Positions 32,302 through 44,575 of a stretch of 64,000 nt of DNA are shown one piece after another. The DNA is taken from NCBI GenBank assembly GCA_964035575.1, contig OZ037864.1, positions 1,240,001 to 1,304,000 on the forward strand, in the 5' to 3' direction. Position numbers and translations under genes: made by a program. Numbering within the stretch: the first letter of the stretch is position 1; every line of letters starts with the position of its first letter. The stretch comes from Rhynchopus sp. YZ270_cl-10. Lineage: Eukaryota; Euglenozoa; Diplonemea; Diplonemida; Diplonemidae. The notes under the pieces are model-generated. The model did not search any database. It saw nothing but the letters and a program-made list of their open reading frames with translations, and was not told the DNA's origin.

Positions 32302-33015
32302 ACCAAGCTTCTCTCTTTTTTTTTTTTTTTTTTTTGAAACATTGACAAATACGTAATTGTCATCTTCCGTGAAGATCAATGCGTTCTGAAGTCAGTTTCG
32401 AAAACCTCCTGCCCTCCGTCCGTGGTTGCGTCTTTGGGAGTATTTTTTTTTTTTATTGAATAATCAAGCATTGACAAATAGAAATGGAAAACGATGGATG
32501 GTGCCCGCTTTTAGCGGATTTGGGGTTTTCACTCATACACCTCACTCACATTTCAGCAGTGAATAAGACACAAAATCTTTTTGCGGTGCAATAGACGAAA
32601 GTGTCGTCTTTCATTTATGATTTGCACTTCACTGTCATATCCTGAAGTTGTTTTTTGTTTTTGTTTTTTTTTGTTTTGAAATTTAGCACTCTGTGATCAT
32701 CATCTATTGTTCGATTCTAAGCATCCCCACCGAGACTCTCTCGGTCTCTCGGTGTTCAGATGAACGATCGCTACAGCTCTTCACGCACGCAAACAAATAC
32801 GAACCCCATTCTGTACCCTGACCCTATCACCTTTCGCTTTCTTCACACTAACCACTCTGGTTTTCGTTGAACGAGAACAAAAAAAAAAAAAAGGCTTTTC
32901 AAAATTTGTGTGTTTTTTTTTGTGTGCATCAGAGGCGCATTTATGGTTTTTATTAACGCGCAATTAAGGTCTCGTACAAAAATCCTGACCAAAAATATCT
33001 ATTTATTCGACTTTT

Positions 33016-33155
33016 TATACAGTAGTTTTATTTTGCGATAATTTCACGCTAATTTTCGATGCGAGTGTGGTTAATTTGCCGAGCGAAGCGAGGCAAATTG
33101 AGCTCACGAGCATCGAAAATTAGCGTGAAATTATCGCAAAATAAACTACTGTATA
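33016..33155. repeat. long hairpin H1
   Basis: Arms 33016-33062 and 33110-33155 are near-perfect inverted copies (TATACAGTAG ... GCGATAATTTCACGCTAA ...). An inner stem AATTTGCC with GGCAAATT closes a GAGCGAAGCGAG loop. The same GCGATA/TTCACGC and loop motifs occur in H3. Confidence 0.8.
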
Positions 33156-33178
33156 GGTGATTTTAATTTGCGTGTTAC

Positions 33179-33433
33179 ATAAAGTTCTAGTGGGGGCTCT
33201 GTTGGAAAAGGGTAACTTATTTGTTGTGCAATCCATTAATGCTGTTTTTCCTGTACAAAAATACAGTGAAAAAAAAAAAAAAAAAAAAAAAAAAATCACG
33301 CTCCTACGTATTTTCCCACAGAAAATAAAAACACAAGTGAAAAAAAGTGAAAATACAGTAGTTTTATTTCCACAGAGACAAATTATCGACAATTAAAATT
33401 ACCCTTTTCCAACGGAGCCCCACTAGAACTTTA
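33179..33433. repeat. short inverted-repeat element (about 255 bp)
   Basis: About 34 bp at the left (AAAGTTCTAGTGGGGGCTCT onward) recurs inverted at 33400-33433 with one indel and one change. The interior has an A-run of about 26. It is MITE-like; no coding capacity. Confidence 0.75.
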
Positions 33434-33466
33434 TTTAACAAGTGAGTTAAAGTATTTTTAAGATCC

Positions 33467-33488
33467 TTAATCCCACTAGTGGGATTAA
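33467..33488. repeat. perfect 22-bp palindrome
   Basis: TTAATCCCACT is followed directly by its reverse complement. Confidence 0.75.
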
Positions 33489-33890
33489 GGATTGTGTATA
33501 AAATAGCCGTAAAATTTTTGACAGTAAAATTAAGGAAATAATTACACGCGAAAAAAAATTTTTTTTTCGGCCTGCCACGACATGGGGAACACATTTTTTG
33601 GACACAAAAAAAAATTTTTTTTTTGAAAAAAAATCAACAAAAAATCACAAAGATCCATACAAATACACACAATAGACGACGGACGTCTTCCAAGTAGCCG
33701 TAGTTCGAACAAGACTGCCGAGCACATGGCTAATGATTGTGAAGAGCCCATCTGCACATTTTCTCTTTCTTGTCACTCACACTCACACTTAACACCATAC
33801 CACCCTCACTCCAGGTTCTGATTACCTTCTTGGAACCCGCCGGATTTTTGTACTCGACCATAATTGCGCGATAATAAAATATCTAATTTA

Positions 33891-34025
33891 GTGTAATTAT
33901 TCCCGTAATTACACTTGGGGGGGTTCTGGCACTCGTTTTCCTAATCGCACTCGCTGCGCTCGTGCGATTATTGGAAAACTCGTGCCAGAACCCCCCCGCG
34001 TGTAATTATGAGGAAATAATTACAC
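33891..34025. repeat. long hairpin H2
   Basis: GTGTAATTATT and GGTTCTGGCACTCG at the left mirror CCAGAACC and AATAATTACAC at the right. The centre AATCGCAC / GTGCGATT encloses a TCGCTGCGCT loop. Nearly the whole 135 bp can fold on itself. Confidence 0.8.
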
Positions 34026-34968
34026 TAGAATTATATATATTTTTTTCCCTTCAAAAAAGCCTCCTTCAAGAGGGAGGTTGGTGCTATTGTGCACATTACC
34101 CAAAGCAGAAGTAGACTGCATAATGGGGGTGTCAACGAAACAATATAGAGCATTAAAATGAAGGACGGTTGTAAAGCTATCCTTCAAAATACAAAAAAAA
34201 AGGGGATTTTTTTTTTTTCTCCAAAATTTTTTCTGACCCCACAATCGACATAACTTTTACGTCACCACGCGATGTTTCTTGGACTGCTGATTTTTTTATT
34301 TTTATTTTTTGTCGATGCAAAATCAAAACGGTCTATCAATGACTTTTTGTTTTCTGGCGTGCGCAGGACCGACAGCGCCATCCACGGCCAAATACGTCTT
34401 TTTCTTTTTCTTTTTTATTCACCCTTCCCTCCAGGATGCACACTTTGAGGAACATTCATCACATCTCTACCGAACCCCACCCCCCTTCAGTGCATCCTCT
34501 TTGCGGATTTTATTATTTATGTACAACAATTCCAACAATTTCTGGCCTCCATTCTTTCTGCTGTGGGGTGATGACCTCTCCTTGTAAAACTGTGTATGCA
34601 CGATAGATACATACATATTACAAAGTGTTCTGTTGTTCTCTACGTCTCGGTATGTCCCGTAGGGCGTCTTTGATGGTGGCTAAGGTGATCAGGCTTGGGC
34701 TCATCTTCTAATCTGTTCTTTGATCCATTTCAATTTCTCTCTAGTATACTGTGTGCTTAAGTATAATGGGAGGCTAAGAATTCTTCTTACCCGGCGTCGC
34801 TCTCTATTGTGAAGGGCGTGCGTCTGCCTGTGACCCGGTTCCGTTTCTGGTTCTTTTGTTCGTCCGTATCCGTTGTTGGCTTAAGTTTTTTTGTGAAGGG
34901 AAGGGTGAAATATGCGGGAAACAATGTCGGTTTTAGGCGTTTTTTTGGCGGAAAAATGATTGTGATCA

Positions 34969-35002
34969 AAGGTGGCTAAGCATAGAGGCTTAGAGTCATC
35001 TT
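34969..35002 (+). repeat. family A hairpin element
   Basis: Outer AAGGTGG faces TCATCTT (34996-35002). Inner CTAAGC (34976-34981) pairs with GCTTAG (34988-34993); loop ATAGAG. Confidence 0.6.
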
Positions 35003-35445
35003 ACAAACCTGTCTTCTATATTCTTTGTTTTATCTGAACATTTAAAAAAAAAAATAATCGAAAAGTATCGCAATGCTTTCACCCTCGTACACCAAAAAAA
35101 AAAGGCAAATTTGATTCTTCTTCCCCATTTATCCATATCATAACACCAAACTAAAATGCTTTTTTTTTTTTGGCAAAAAAACCAAAAGCCAAAGCAACAC
35201 AGAGAGAACCAATCATTTTTTTGGTTATTCAACACTCTTTTCATTCCCCCTATTTATCCATATCATCATATCATGGTATTCACTATCCTCAGACAACTCG
35301 CTTTGTTCGATAACGATTGTGATCAAAGGTGACTTAGAACGAGGCTTTGGTTCAAAAAAAGATGCTTTTTTCCCCCCTCCACCCCAAAAACAACCAACAG
35401 GGATACCCCCCCGCCCATCCCCCATCCCCCACCCTTCCCCAAATA

Positions 35446-36943
35446 ATGACTTCAATAGCACCCAACTATGGGACAATTCCTAGGGGAGAGAAGGAGATGT
35501 GCACCGTGACTGTTTGTGACGATACTCCGCAGCATTCAGTACCGCGCTTTAGGATGCACACTTGGTCGTGCTTTGCCTTTGCCTTTGCGGTGTTGGCGCT
35601 GTGTACATATACGCGAACAGAAAAAAGCACGATGATCCCTGTACAAAGCAGGCATCTCCCCGCAAGGGCCAGCCTCCCACACCACACCCTCCTTAAGGTG
35701 GAGCTCCGCCAGCGGCGGGGGAACCATTCTGCTCACATCAGACACATCAAAACTGGGACCTATTTTGTTTACCACCTCTTTGCGAACCATTCTGGAGACC
35801 CTATCTCGGAGTGGGCGTGGGAGGATTGGGTTGAGCGCATTCTTTTTGGCAAACCTGCGGACGACGGACGCAGGCTTAGCGGACGCGGTTTGCATAATGC
35901 GGGCAATACTGAATTTCTCGCTGTTCTTGATGTGGGCACACCACCTAAACCACATGAACTCATTGTCGACACAGGATCCTCCAACACCTGGGTTGCCGGC
36001 TCCATCTGCAGAATGCCTGGCTGCAATGCTATGCAACGATACGACCCTTCCCGCTCCGAAACCTGGGAACCCCTTCCCGATGAAGGCTCTAAAGCAGACG
36101 GCACCTTCCAACTCACCTACGGAACCGGCTCCTGCGCAGGGTTCCTCGGACGCGATGTGCTCTTTGTTGGAGGCACCTCAGTACTCCACCCATTAGGTGT
36201 CGCCACCACAGTCGCACCGTTCTTCGAAAACGTACCCTATGCAGATGGCATCCTCGGTCTCGGCATGCGCTCTTTGAGTGACGGTGACCTCCCAACCCTG
36301 CTTGACTCTATGAAAACTGCGAACAAAATCTCTCGCCGGGTGATGGCAGTGTACCTTGCCTCAGAAGGCGAGGAGGTTCCGTCGCAAATGACCTTTGGCG
36401 GTCCAGACACAGCATTATATAAAGGAACAATGGAGTACGTTCCACTACTGCCATTGCGGGGAAGATATCTCTACTTTATCATCAAATTTGATGGCTTCTG
36501 GGTCGACGGTTTGCAGCTCCCCCTCCGCTGTCGGGGTGGCTGCAAGGCGGTGATCGACTCTGGCACCTCGCTCCTCCTTGGCCCGCCTGATGATATATCC
36601 AAAACCACCCTTGCCCTTGGTGTAAGCGGCTGCAGACCCACCAAAGGCCTGCAGGTCGGCATTGCAGGGAAACTCTATACGATACCCCCCAGCGTGCTCA
36701 CGCTCTCGGACGGTACAGAATGTGTCTCTGCCTTGCAAGCAGACACCATGATGCCCGACCTCTTCATCTTTGGAGACACATTCTTCCGCGCAGTGTATAC
36801 GGTATGTCTCCCGAACTCCAATTCTGACAAAAAAAAATACCTAATAAAAATTCACAACACAGGTCTTCGACACAGATTCACTGACACTCGGTGTGGCTGC
36901 ACACAAAAACATGCCGCTTCCTGAAAGCCTTCCAAAGATGTAG
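35446..36943 (+). CDS. membrane-anchored pepsin-type aspartic protease (A1)
   Basis: Exon 1 is 35446-36801; a 61-nt intron (GTATGT ... ACACAG) joins exon 2, 36863-36943. The product is 478 residues. A single hydrophobic segment at about 39-56 after a charged N-terminus suggests a type II signal anchor rather than a cleaved signal peptide. The propeptide region runs to about 150. The catalytic aspartates are D175 (LIVDTGSSNTW) and D371 (VIDSGTSLLLG); the flap tyrosine is Y225 (LTYGTGS). YADGILGLG and LFIFGDTFFRAVYTVF are typical of the family, and the latter is only complete after splicing. Cys pairs fit pepsin-like disulfides (C188/C193, C362/C366, C396/C426). The likely site is an acidic endomembrane compartment or the cell surface (inference). 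Confidence 0.93.
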
Positions 36944-38006
36944 ACATGGCAGTTGAGGGTGAGGTAGAGTAGAGTGCCGTAGAGTGGGGTTGGGGAAAGG
37001 GGGGGAGGGGTGAGAAGGACACTCTCCTCCCTCAACATTCCTCCCATTTTGTTGATTTTTTTTTTATACCTCCAAGCGTAGCTTAAAGGAGAAAGAGTTC
37101 TTCCGATACGGTCGCCAAATCTTCCCCCCCCCCTCCAACAGGGTAATCGAGCAACGAAAAATACCCCTTTTTTCTCTCTTTTTGCCTACCTATCAGAATT
37201 GCTATTGCATGCCTTATCCCAGAGGTGCCTTTGCGATCACCAATCTTCGTAGAGGTGAGACACATTCACTTCTTTGTGTTGGCTGCTGGGGTACTTTTTT
37301 CTACTTTCATTCGTCAGGCTGGCATCGTAGGTGAGTCAATTTGAGGTGTGCTGAACTTCGGGTAGTTACCAATTTGTGTTTTATCTTATCCCCTATCCTA
37401 CCCACAGCCCCGCAATAAAAATGACGGGAGCGTTCAGGTGTTGGAAAGGGAAGGGAAAAGGGGGGGGTTTTTTGACGCATTTTCTGTGCACGAAACGAAA
37501 TTTTCGAGGTATAGTGGAAGCCTGCTCAAATCCATATCCTCAGAGTGTGCATTTAGAATACCTTTATTTTTTGGTAATCTCTACGTGCGCAATATTTTAC
37601 CCAATGTGTTTTGTGGTAAGGTGACTAAGCAACGAGAGGCTTAGGTTCATCTTATAAACTTTTCTTTTGTGGGTACTTCTGTTTAAGGGCACGTTGTGCT
37701 TGCATCCTGTTGAGCACGCTCGTTACTCGAGGTGACTGTACTAACCATTTATTTACACCTTTTTTTTTGTTATTTTCCCTCCGAAATAAGAACCCTAAAA
37801 CAGGCATCGCTGTGCTGATGTTGTCTACATTTTTCAAAACATAAAGACAACTGAAGCAATATGTGGCAAGGCAATGTCACCCTGCACTGTGTTTTCCAAC
37901 ATTTTTTTTTATGCCAATGAAGTGCCTCTCTGGGGTTCGATAACCCGCGGGGAACCAAGTGTCTGCGTCCTCCGAGGAACGGTGAGGCGTTTGCACTTTT
38001 TTCAAC

Positions 38007-38052
<46 letters not shown>

Positions 38053-38659
38053 AAAGAAACCGCTTCTTGTCAGGTCTGTTCGCAACAGCGTTCTCGTATT
38101 TTGAAAAATACACCTTCTTCTACGAGATACCCTTCCTCTCCCAACACCCCTAAAGAAAACCCATTTTTCTGAACCTTAACATCGTAAGATCAATGTATGC
38201 ATAACGACCTCCTTGCCCCCCTCTCTTTAAACCCCGTAACCTATTCATACACTCTTGGCTCCTATTTTTTCGTTCAAAGTTCCTAATAGTTTCATCTCTG
38301 TCACACCGTATGTAGTTATCGTGACCCCCTGAATCCTTCTATGAGTGCCCACTTCTGGTAAGCAGGACTGACCTGAGTTGGGAGATTGTCGCAACGCGAT
38401 GGCAAATACAGGAAGTGGAGCTGGCATGAGGTGACAACATACATAATATTATGGATATTTTAAAAAAGAAACATTCACTCAGGTTGAAACAGTTGCACAC
38501 ATGCAATGCAGCTGTTTGCTCGGGAACAGCTGCGAGACGCATGTCCCCCACGCACCCGTGGGGGGCAAACACTGCAACATAATTGAGGTAGAGTCACCAT
38601 GTCTGTCCCCTGTGTCCCGCCCGTCACCTACTTTGCATGCGTCGTTCATCTTGACACCC
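36944..38659. other. intergenic with family A/D elements and T-run
   Basis: A hairpin at 37618-37653, a family D segment at about 37932-38010 directly before a T-run of about 40 (near 38012-38051). No gene supported. Confidence 0.6.
37618..37653 (+). repeat. family A hairpin element
   Basis: Outer AAGGTGA pairs with TCATCTT (37647-37653); inner CTAAGC (37625-37630) pairs with GCTTAG (37639-37644); loop AACGAGAG. Confidence 0.65.
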
Positions 38660-39709
38660 ATGGACAGGGAGCTGTTCACGTCCAAGCTTTCGATGAGCAC
38701 TTCGTTGTGGTCGGTATGCATTTCCGTTTGACACCCCTTTTCGCGAGACAAAGAAGTGCTTGGATGAGCCTTGACAACATATTCACCAACCCACACCACA
38801 GGCACGCAGCTTCGCCCAATCCGCGTCTATTGCCACCCAGCAGACATACCTTACGGGGCAGTCCTCTGTCCGTGCCCGCGTTGACGCGGAACGCTCGATT
38901 TACAAATGCCGGATTTCGCGTCAGGCTGTATGCCCCTCCTCCCCCCTCCCCTCACCCTCCTAATCTAATTTTTCATTTGCGCTATGATGCTGTGCGATTG
39001 TGGTAGGTTCAGATGAACTTTTCTAAGGCTTTTTTTTTTCATCTACTTTTCCCTCTATTTTACCGCAATGTAAACATCTCTTTAGTCAAGCGGGTCTGCT
39101 GGGTTTCGCTCGAAGACACACCGAGATTGCATGGAGAAGGTGGAGCTTGAGGAGACGGAGAAGAAGCCACGCTACAGCGACTCAGCAGGGCTACGCATGG
39201 CAGAGCGTGCGGGCATCAGGAGGGAGGGCGACGAGCTGCGACGTCTGCGACAAGAGCGGCAGACACTCAGACACACGAAACAGCGCCAGGAAGCATCCTT
39301 CTGCAGCTACACGAACCGAGGCACCAAGCTGGGCACCTCCAGTGCCGCCAGCACACGTGGCACCTTTGGGACGAGCTATCGGCCCTGCCTTACACCGCAA
39401 GATCATACAGGGTACTCACGCACGCCACGGAAGGAGAAGGAGAAGGCGAAAGAGAAAAAAGATAAGGTGAAAGAGAAGGAGGAGAAAAGGCGAAGTGCCT
39501 CACGAAGCGAGTCCGTCCGCTCGGCACCCTCATCTTGCACAGCAACCACAGCAGCATTGCGGCGGTCTACGACACCACAAGGGAAGAACTACGCCCCAAT
39601 GATGCAGTCCATGGCACCACGGCCGTGTCTGATGTCGGACAGAACATCGTCGACCCCAGTACAATACTCTGGGGTGCCTATCGGGTTTGTGACAATGCCA
39701 TCTTTCTAG
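38660..39709 (+). CDS. basic low-complexity protein, 3 exons, unknown
   Basis: Exons 38660-38713, 38802-38927 and 39086-39709 join in phase 0 to 267 residues (donors GTATGC twice; acceptors CACAG and TTTAG). The start is the ATG giving MDRELFTSKLSM; the same frame extends upstream to another ATG at 38501, so a longer N-terminus is possible. The protein is rich in R, K, S and T. A central K/E-rich stretch alternates charges (about residues 165-185: KEKEKAKEKKDKVKEKEEK), and short TSY/GTFGTSYRP motifs occur. No domain is recognised. The composition resembles cytoskeleton- or RNA-associated linkers, but that is a guess. Confidence 0.65.
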
Positions 39710-40149
39710 CTGGTTTTTGGCACAAAAATGGGGAGAAACAGCCTTCAATAGCCCTTTTTTTAAAATACCATTACTTTCCGAGGATCGATTTTGTTTGAGA
39801 ATGTGCCTGCATCCAAAGAGATGCAAGGTATCGAACTTTTCACTTTTTAAGATATGTGTGCGCAGCGAGGTGCATTCATCTTCAAAGGCTTTCTTTTTTC
39901 TCTTTTTTCTTCGTCATACTGCGGGCTTTCTTCTAACTTAACTTTTACTATGTTTGTGTATTTACACTATTCCCCACGACTAAGCACAGCGTTGCGCTCA
40001 TCTATTCTTTACATCTTCATAGAAAAAACTTATTACCCTCTAAAAACGAAACCCTTCCCAAAGCTTCCCATACTCTTTTCCGTTTTCTCACCCACCCCCA
40101 CCAAATCACCTTTTTACCCTTCAGTACACAACAAACGTAACAAAGGAAA
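39710..40149. other. intergenic with B-type hairpin
   Basis: Family B hairpin at 39849-39883 (AAGAT with ATCTT). The tract before the next gene is C/T-rich and ends TTCAG, 23 nt upstream of the ATG. Confidence 0.6.
39849..39883 (+). repeat. family B hairpin element
   Basis: Outer AAGAT pairs with ATCTT; the inner part (GTGC ... GTGCAT) is degenerate. It lies about 140 bp after the preceding stop codon. Confidence 0.45.
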
Positions 40150-42962
40150 ATGGGAAATTGTGGCTCTAATGATGCGCCACGTGCACAAGGACGGGCGGTA
40201 CATGCACCTGACGCGAAGCAGCAACCTGCAAGCCATGCATCCCCTACAGGAACACGCAAGGCAAAGGACGGCAGACCACCGCCTTTGGATACTACACAGA
40301 AAAACGCCAATTTGGTCATCCCCGGGCACGACGTGCACCACTCATCCCCACGCGACCCGGTGAACATCCCGAAGAACATTGTGCCAAAGAAAAAGGAAGC
40401 CTCCGCCTTCTTCGAGGCCACCTCCATTGCAGAGGCAAAGTTCATCGCACTGCTGCAATTTGTACGCAACGAAAAGGAACGACAGCACGCACGGAAGTTC
40501 GCACGGTGGGTTCCATTCCAGGCGAAATACGAGCACTATTTGTTCACTGATGTGCTCCGCATTTTGGAGATCCGACAAGAACAGGACATGATGTCTGACG
40601 ATGCTTCGGTGGATGGGTCGGAGGCGGGGTTGAGTGTGGATTTGAATGGGATTGATGTTCAGTTTCACGACTCTTTTAAGCCGAGCGACGACTGGCTTAC
40701 TACTATCGTCAAAAGCATGAAGGGCGACAAGGACTTACGCGCTCTGCCCGACGAGACCACCTTCATCCACCTGGTCAAGCTTGTGACGGACCTCTTCACC
40801 CCGATGGACGCCTGCGTGCACATCAACGTCCCAGAGGACGGCAGGCTCGTGGTGGTAGGCGATCTTCACGGACAGCTGGACGACCTGCTCTGGATCCTCA
40901 CAGAGGGGCAACCCTCGGAGAAGACGCACTACCTCTTCAACGGCGACTTCGTGGACCGCGGTCCAGAACAATGCGAAGTGCTAGTGTTGCTCTACGCACT
41001 CAAGATTTTGCATCCGCACAGCGTTTGGCTGAACCGCGGCAACCACGAAGAACACCGCGTCAACAAAGCGGCAGGGAAGGACGGCTTCCTGCAGTGCTGT
41101 GTGAACCTCTACTCAGACACAGCGTATAAAGTGGTGCAAACAAGCTTCCAGTCGCTTCCATTATGCCACGTCATCAACGACACCATTGCAGTTGTGCACG
41201 GTGGGCTGCCCTCTGACGTCGGTGTCACCATCTCTGAGATGCGTAGAATAAACCGCTTCCGCGAATGCCCCTGCAGCAAGAACCGTGGCGCGGAGCTTCC
41301 CGAGACACGAGAAGACCGTATCTTCCAGGCGCTCCTCTGGTCCGACCCAAAAGATATGAAATCGCGCGTCGCTATGTCCAGCCGTGGTGCAGGCGTCTGG
41401 TTCAACGAAGACGTCACAACAGAGTTCCTTAAAGCGAACAACCTGAAGCATCTGGTGCGCTCTCACGAGGTCGTCTCCTCTGGCCACAAGCCGCAGCACG
41501 ACGGAAAGTGCATCACGGTGTTCTCCGCATCACGCTACTGCGGGAAGGACGACAACCTTGGGTCGTACATTGTCATTCTCCCGAAGCTGGAGATGAACTT
41601 CTCTGAGTTCTACATCCGCCGTGGGCAGGTCACTTCATTGAAGGAGCTTGCAACACGATCGCCTTCAAGCCCTGCACTGGAGGCGATAGCGACCGACCCG
41701 ATGGAGGGGTCTCTCCTGCGGAGCCGCGCAAACAGCGTGATGGACGACGAAGAGGATATGGAAGAGATCAAGAAGCTCGCAATACAAAAGGTCGGGGAGC
41801 TGATCTTTGTGAAGCGGTCGCAGCTCCTTGCGATGTTCCAGAACCTCGACCACAACAAGCTGGCCTCTGTGTCCAAACGCGACTTCATCCGCGTCTGCCA
41901 GGCTGTCCTTGGCGAGACGCTGCCGTGGTACTCTTTGGCACGCCATTTGGTCGTCCCAGAGGAGAACGGACACATCTTCTACATCCGCTTCCTGGAGCGC
42001 TTCCAGAACAAACTTGCCACAAACTACATGAAGGCCTGGGCGGCAAAGTGGATGGACTACGGACGCTCCCGCATCACATCCTGCGCCGTCTCACTTCAAA
42101 GGTTTATGAACGACTCACGCGACCTCCGCAAAGAAGCAAAGCTTTCCTACCACGAGGTGAGCCAGGCACTGAAACAGTGCATCCCAGGGCTCAGCATGAC
42201 AGAGATCTACTACCTCCTCCTGCATATGGACAAAAACAACGACGGCTTCCTCGATGCCGACGAATGGGCAGACGAAATGAAGAGCGCCGCAACCGGGCCC
42301 AAATCCCTTCCCGTCCCAGGCATTCTCGACATCTGGGATCTACGACGCACGAACATTAAAAAGTACGACGCCTTCTTCAAAGACCTCGAAAACTCATCTT
42401 GGAAGGGCGTTGTTGCGAAGGACACATTCATTGCATCAGTCATGCGTGTCTGCGGCGACAAGCCAGATGCATTGGAAACATGGAAGCTGACAGCAGAGTA
42501 TGTTTTATACCCCCTCTTTTTTTGGAAGATAAAAAAATTCGCAGATCGTTAGTCCAGCGCAGCCGTTCGGAACGTACCAGCGGGAAGAGTGAGGGGCTGG
42601 ACCTAGCTGTTGTGAGACAGACGGTGGACAGCCTGGAGAAGGACCGCCATAAGGCGAAGGTTGTGCTTGACATCATTGAATGTGTTACTCGGGCGCAGGT
42701 ACGGTTGCATGATATGTTCCGTCTGTTGGACAAGGATAAGAGTGGTGGGCTGTCGTGCCATGAGTTTGTGAAGGGACTGACCGGGTGCGGCATTGTCGAG
42801 TCGGCAGACGAACATCGCAAACGAACCAAAGACCGTGCGGCAGGTAGGGCTGTCTACGCAGAGGTCATCTCTATTGACGACGCGGAGCAGCTCTGGGCTC
42901 AGTCCGACCTTGACAGAGACAAAAATGTGACGTGGGCGGAGGTATGTAGCTTTTGGAATTAA
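40150..42962 (+). CDS. PPEF/RdgC-like phosphatase with EF-hands, 2 exons
   Basis: Exon 1 is 40150-42497; a 47-nt intron (GTATGT ... TTCGCAG) leads to exon 2, 42545-42962. The product is 921 residues. MGNCGS at the start is a likely N-myristoylation plus palmitoylation signal. The PPP-family core carries GDLHG (237-241), GDFVDRG (265-271), GNHE (297-300), then RSHEVV and VFSASRYCG, the metal-binding and catalytic motifs of Ser/Thr phosphatases. C-terminal EF-hands include DKNNDGFLDADE in exon 1, and DKDKSGGLSCHE and DLDRDKNVTWAE in exon 2; LDHNKLASVSKRDF looks like a degenerate one. This is the PPEF/RdgC layout, a calcium-regulated phosphatase, but longer than usual. An N-terminal IQ motif is not evident. 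The last codons contain GAG|GTATGT, so a further short exon cannot be excluded. Confidence 0.92.
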
Positions 42963-44052
42963 AAAGACAACTATTTGGGCGCTTCCTAGACATTGGGTAC
43001 AGTGCAATAGGGGGGTGAAAAGGAGATCGAAACTGGTCATTTTTGAGTAAAGTTTTCTAGCGTTGCTAAGGGAGTGCATTTGAGTAGAGAGAACCTGTTT
43101 GAATTTTTTAACAAAATGCACCTTCCGTTCTGGTTCCTTTGAGGTGGATGAAAAAAGCTGTTTACCTTTTTTAAAAAATACAGTTCTTTGACGCATTGAG
43201 CACACACGACACATGGGACGTCCCGTCTGCGAGTCAATCAATGAGGCGATCGGTATGGAAATTTGGGTGGTAAATTCCACACCACGTTGACACCATTACA
43301 CAACAAACAGGCGGTTCGTATGCAATAGGGAAGTAAAGGAGCGAATGTAAAGGTGACCGTACCGTAGGTGAGCTTTGAACAGCTTACACTATATGCTTTG
43401 CGTTGATTTTGTGTCATTTTTCCAATTTCCGAAAATAAGTACACACATATTGCATTATGACTGTACTTCGAACCTCACCCCACCTTCCTCAAGAAAGCCT
43501 TCGCGAAAAGTATTGGTAACCCATGGCCAAGAAAAGCTGTGTTTTTAAAGTATACCCGATAACGGCGTTCCCTTTTCCTGCAAGGTGGGCAGGTTAGCAG
43601 TCTATTTTGCTAAAGGTGGCACGGCAAAGCTGGTTAAACCTTTCCCCTCTTTTTTTGTTTTTATTATACCTTCTATTCAGTGGAATGGTTCGTATACGAA
43701 ACAATTGTTTTTGTTCATCTGTCAATACCAACGTGATTGAATCGGCAAAACAACTATTTATCTCAGGAGTTTTGTGTTGCATTTCTGTGACACACTCATT
43801 TCAAGTTTGCACGATTCTGTCTTTTTTTAAAAATTGCAACACCAAAAACTAAACCCTCGGTGGTGATATATCTTACGTTTCCTCCCCTTGTGTTCCTTCA
43901 TTTTTTAGGCAATTCTTGATGTGCAGTTTTAGGGCTTCCTTCAGAACATTTTTTTCGATGATTTAAGCAGAGGTCCAAGATAGGTTCTATCTTACCTGCT
44001 TTTTTTCGTTTTGAGGATCCTTTTTTTTTCCAGCACTTTCAAATTTCATTTT

Positions 44053-44085
44053 AAGGATATGTGCACGAAGAGGCACATTCATCTT
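44053..44085 (+). repeat. family B hairpin element
   Basis: Inner ATGTGC (44059-44064) pairs with GCACAT (44073-44078), six perfect pairs; outer AAGGAT faces ATCTT. The inner stem is unlike family A (CTAAGC) yet sits in the same place. Confidence 0.6.
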
Positions 44086-44106
44086 ACCAATTTTTCTCTT
44101 TCTGTA

Positions 44107-44172
44107 GTGATAAATTGTTGGAGTAAGTGTAGTTGCCTCAGTTGTGTTGCCACAGCTGTGCAAATCTCCACT
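44107..44172 (-). repeat. family F dispersed repeat, copy 3 (reverse)
   Basis: Reverse complement of the 16.8 and 24.3 kb copies with a few changes and one insertion next to the closing GGAG/CTCC stem, which is kept. Confidence 0.7.
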
Positions 44173-44544
44173 TTTTTTTTTTACTCCAAGCAATATGCTT
44201 TCAACGCAAGTAGATGGCTTTACACAGCTGTTTTATTTCAAACCCCTCCATTTATTTTTCTCTAGTTTTTCCACTGTTAATTGTATCACGCTGTCTTCTT
44301 CTCTCTTCTCACTCTGTCAGACTTATTCAGCAAACTTTTGTTAGGCATGGCCCAACAGAGGTTTGCAGGTCTTCTTTTTTCTTCTTCAAAATTTTCTTTT
44401 TGTTATTTGTTTCGCAATACCAAGGAGAACCTGTTGTGTCCACGCCGTTCGTACTACCTTTATCAAAGGTGAATCTGTCTACAGCAGACTCAGCGGCTTT
44501 TCCGATGCGACAAATTTTTTTTTCTCCTAAATGTGACACTGAAC

Positions 44545-44575
44545 AGTGAAGACTGTCTCTATGGGCATCTACACT
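44545..44575 (+). repeat. family E hairpin element, copy 4
   Basis: AGTGAAG (44545-44551) faces CTACACT (44569-44575) with one mismatch. TGTCTC and GGGCA form an imperfect inner stem. An A-run follows. Confidence 0.5.

Larger units (their letters stand above)
31134..35445. other. non-coding region rich in palindromic elements
   Basis: No gene supported over 4.3 kb. It contains an imperfect inverted-repeat element (31428-31925) with a long A-run, family A hairpins at 32272-32301 and 34969-35002, two long hairpins (33016-33155, 33891-34025), a 34-bp inverted-repeat element (33179-33433) and a small perfect palindrome (33467-33488). Confidence 0.65.

Noticed and set aside
37932-37960. tRNA-like T-arm GGGTTCGATAACCC
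   Set aside because: No acceptor stem, D arm or anticodon arm could be found around it; treated as part of family D.
40150-40400. IQ motif expected at the N-terminus of a PPEF phosphatase
   Set aside because: No IQxxxRGxxxR-like sequence could be seen.
42603-43280. 225-codon minus-strand frame
   Set aside because: Overlaps the EF-hand exon of the phosphatase, whose frame has clear motifs.
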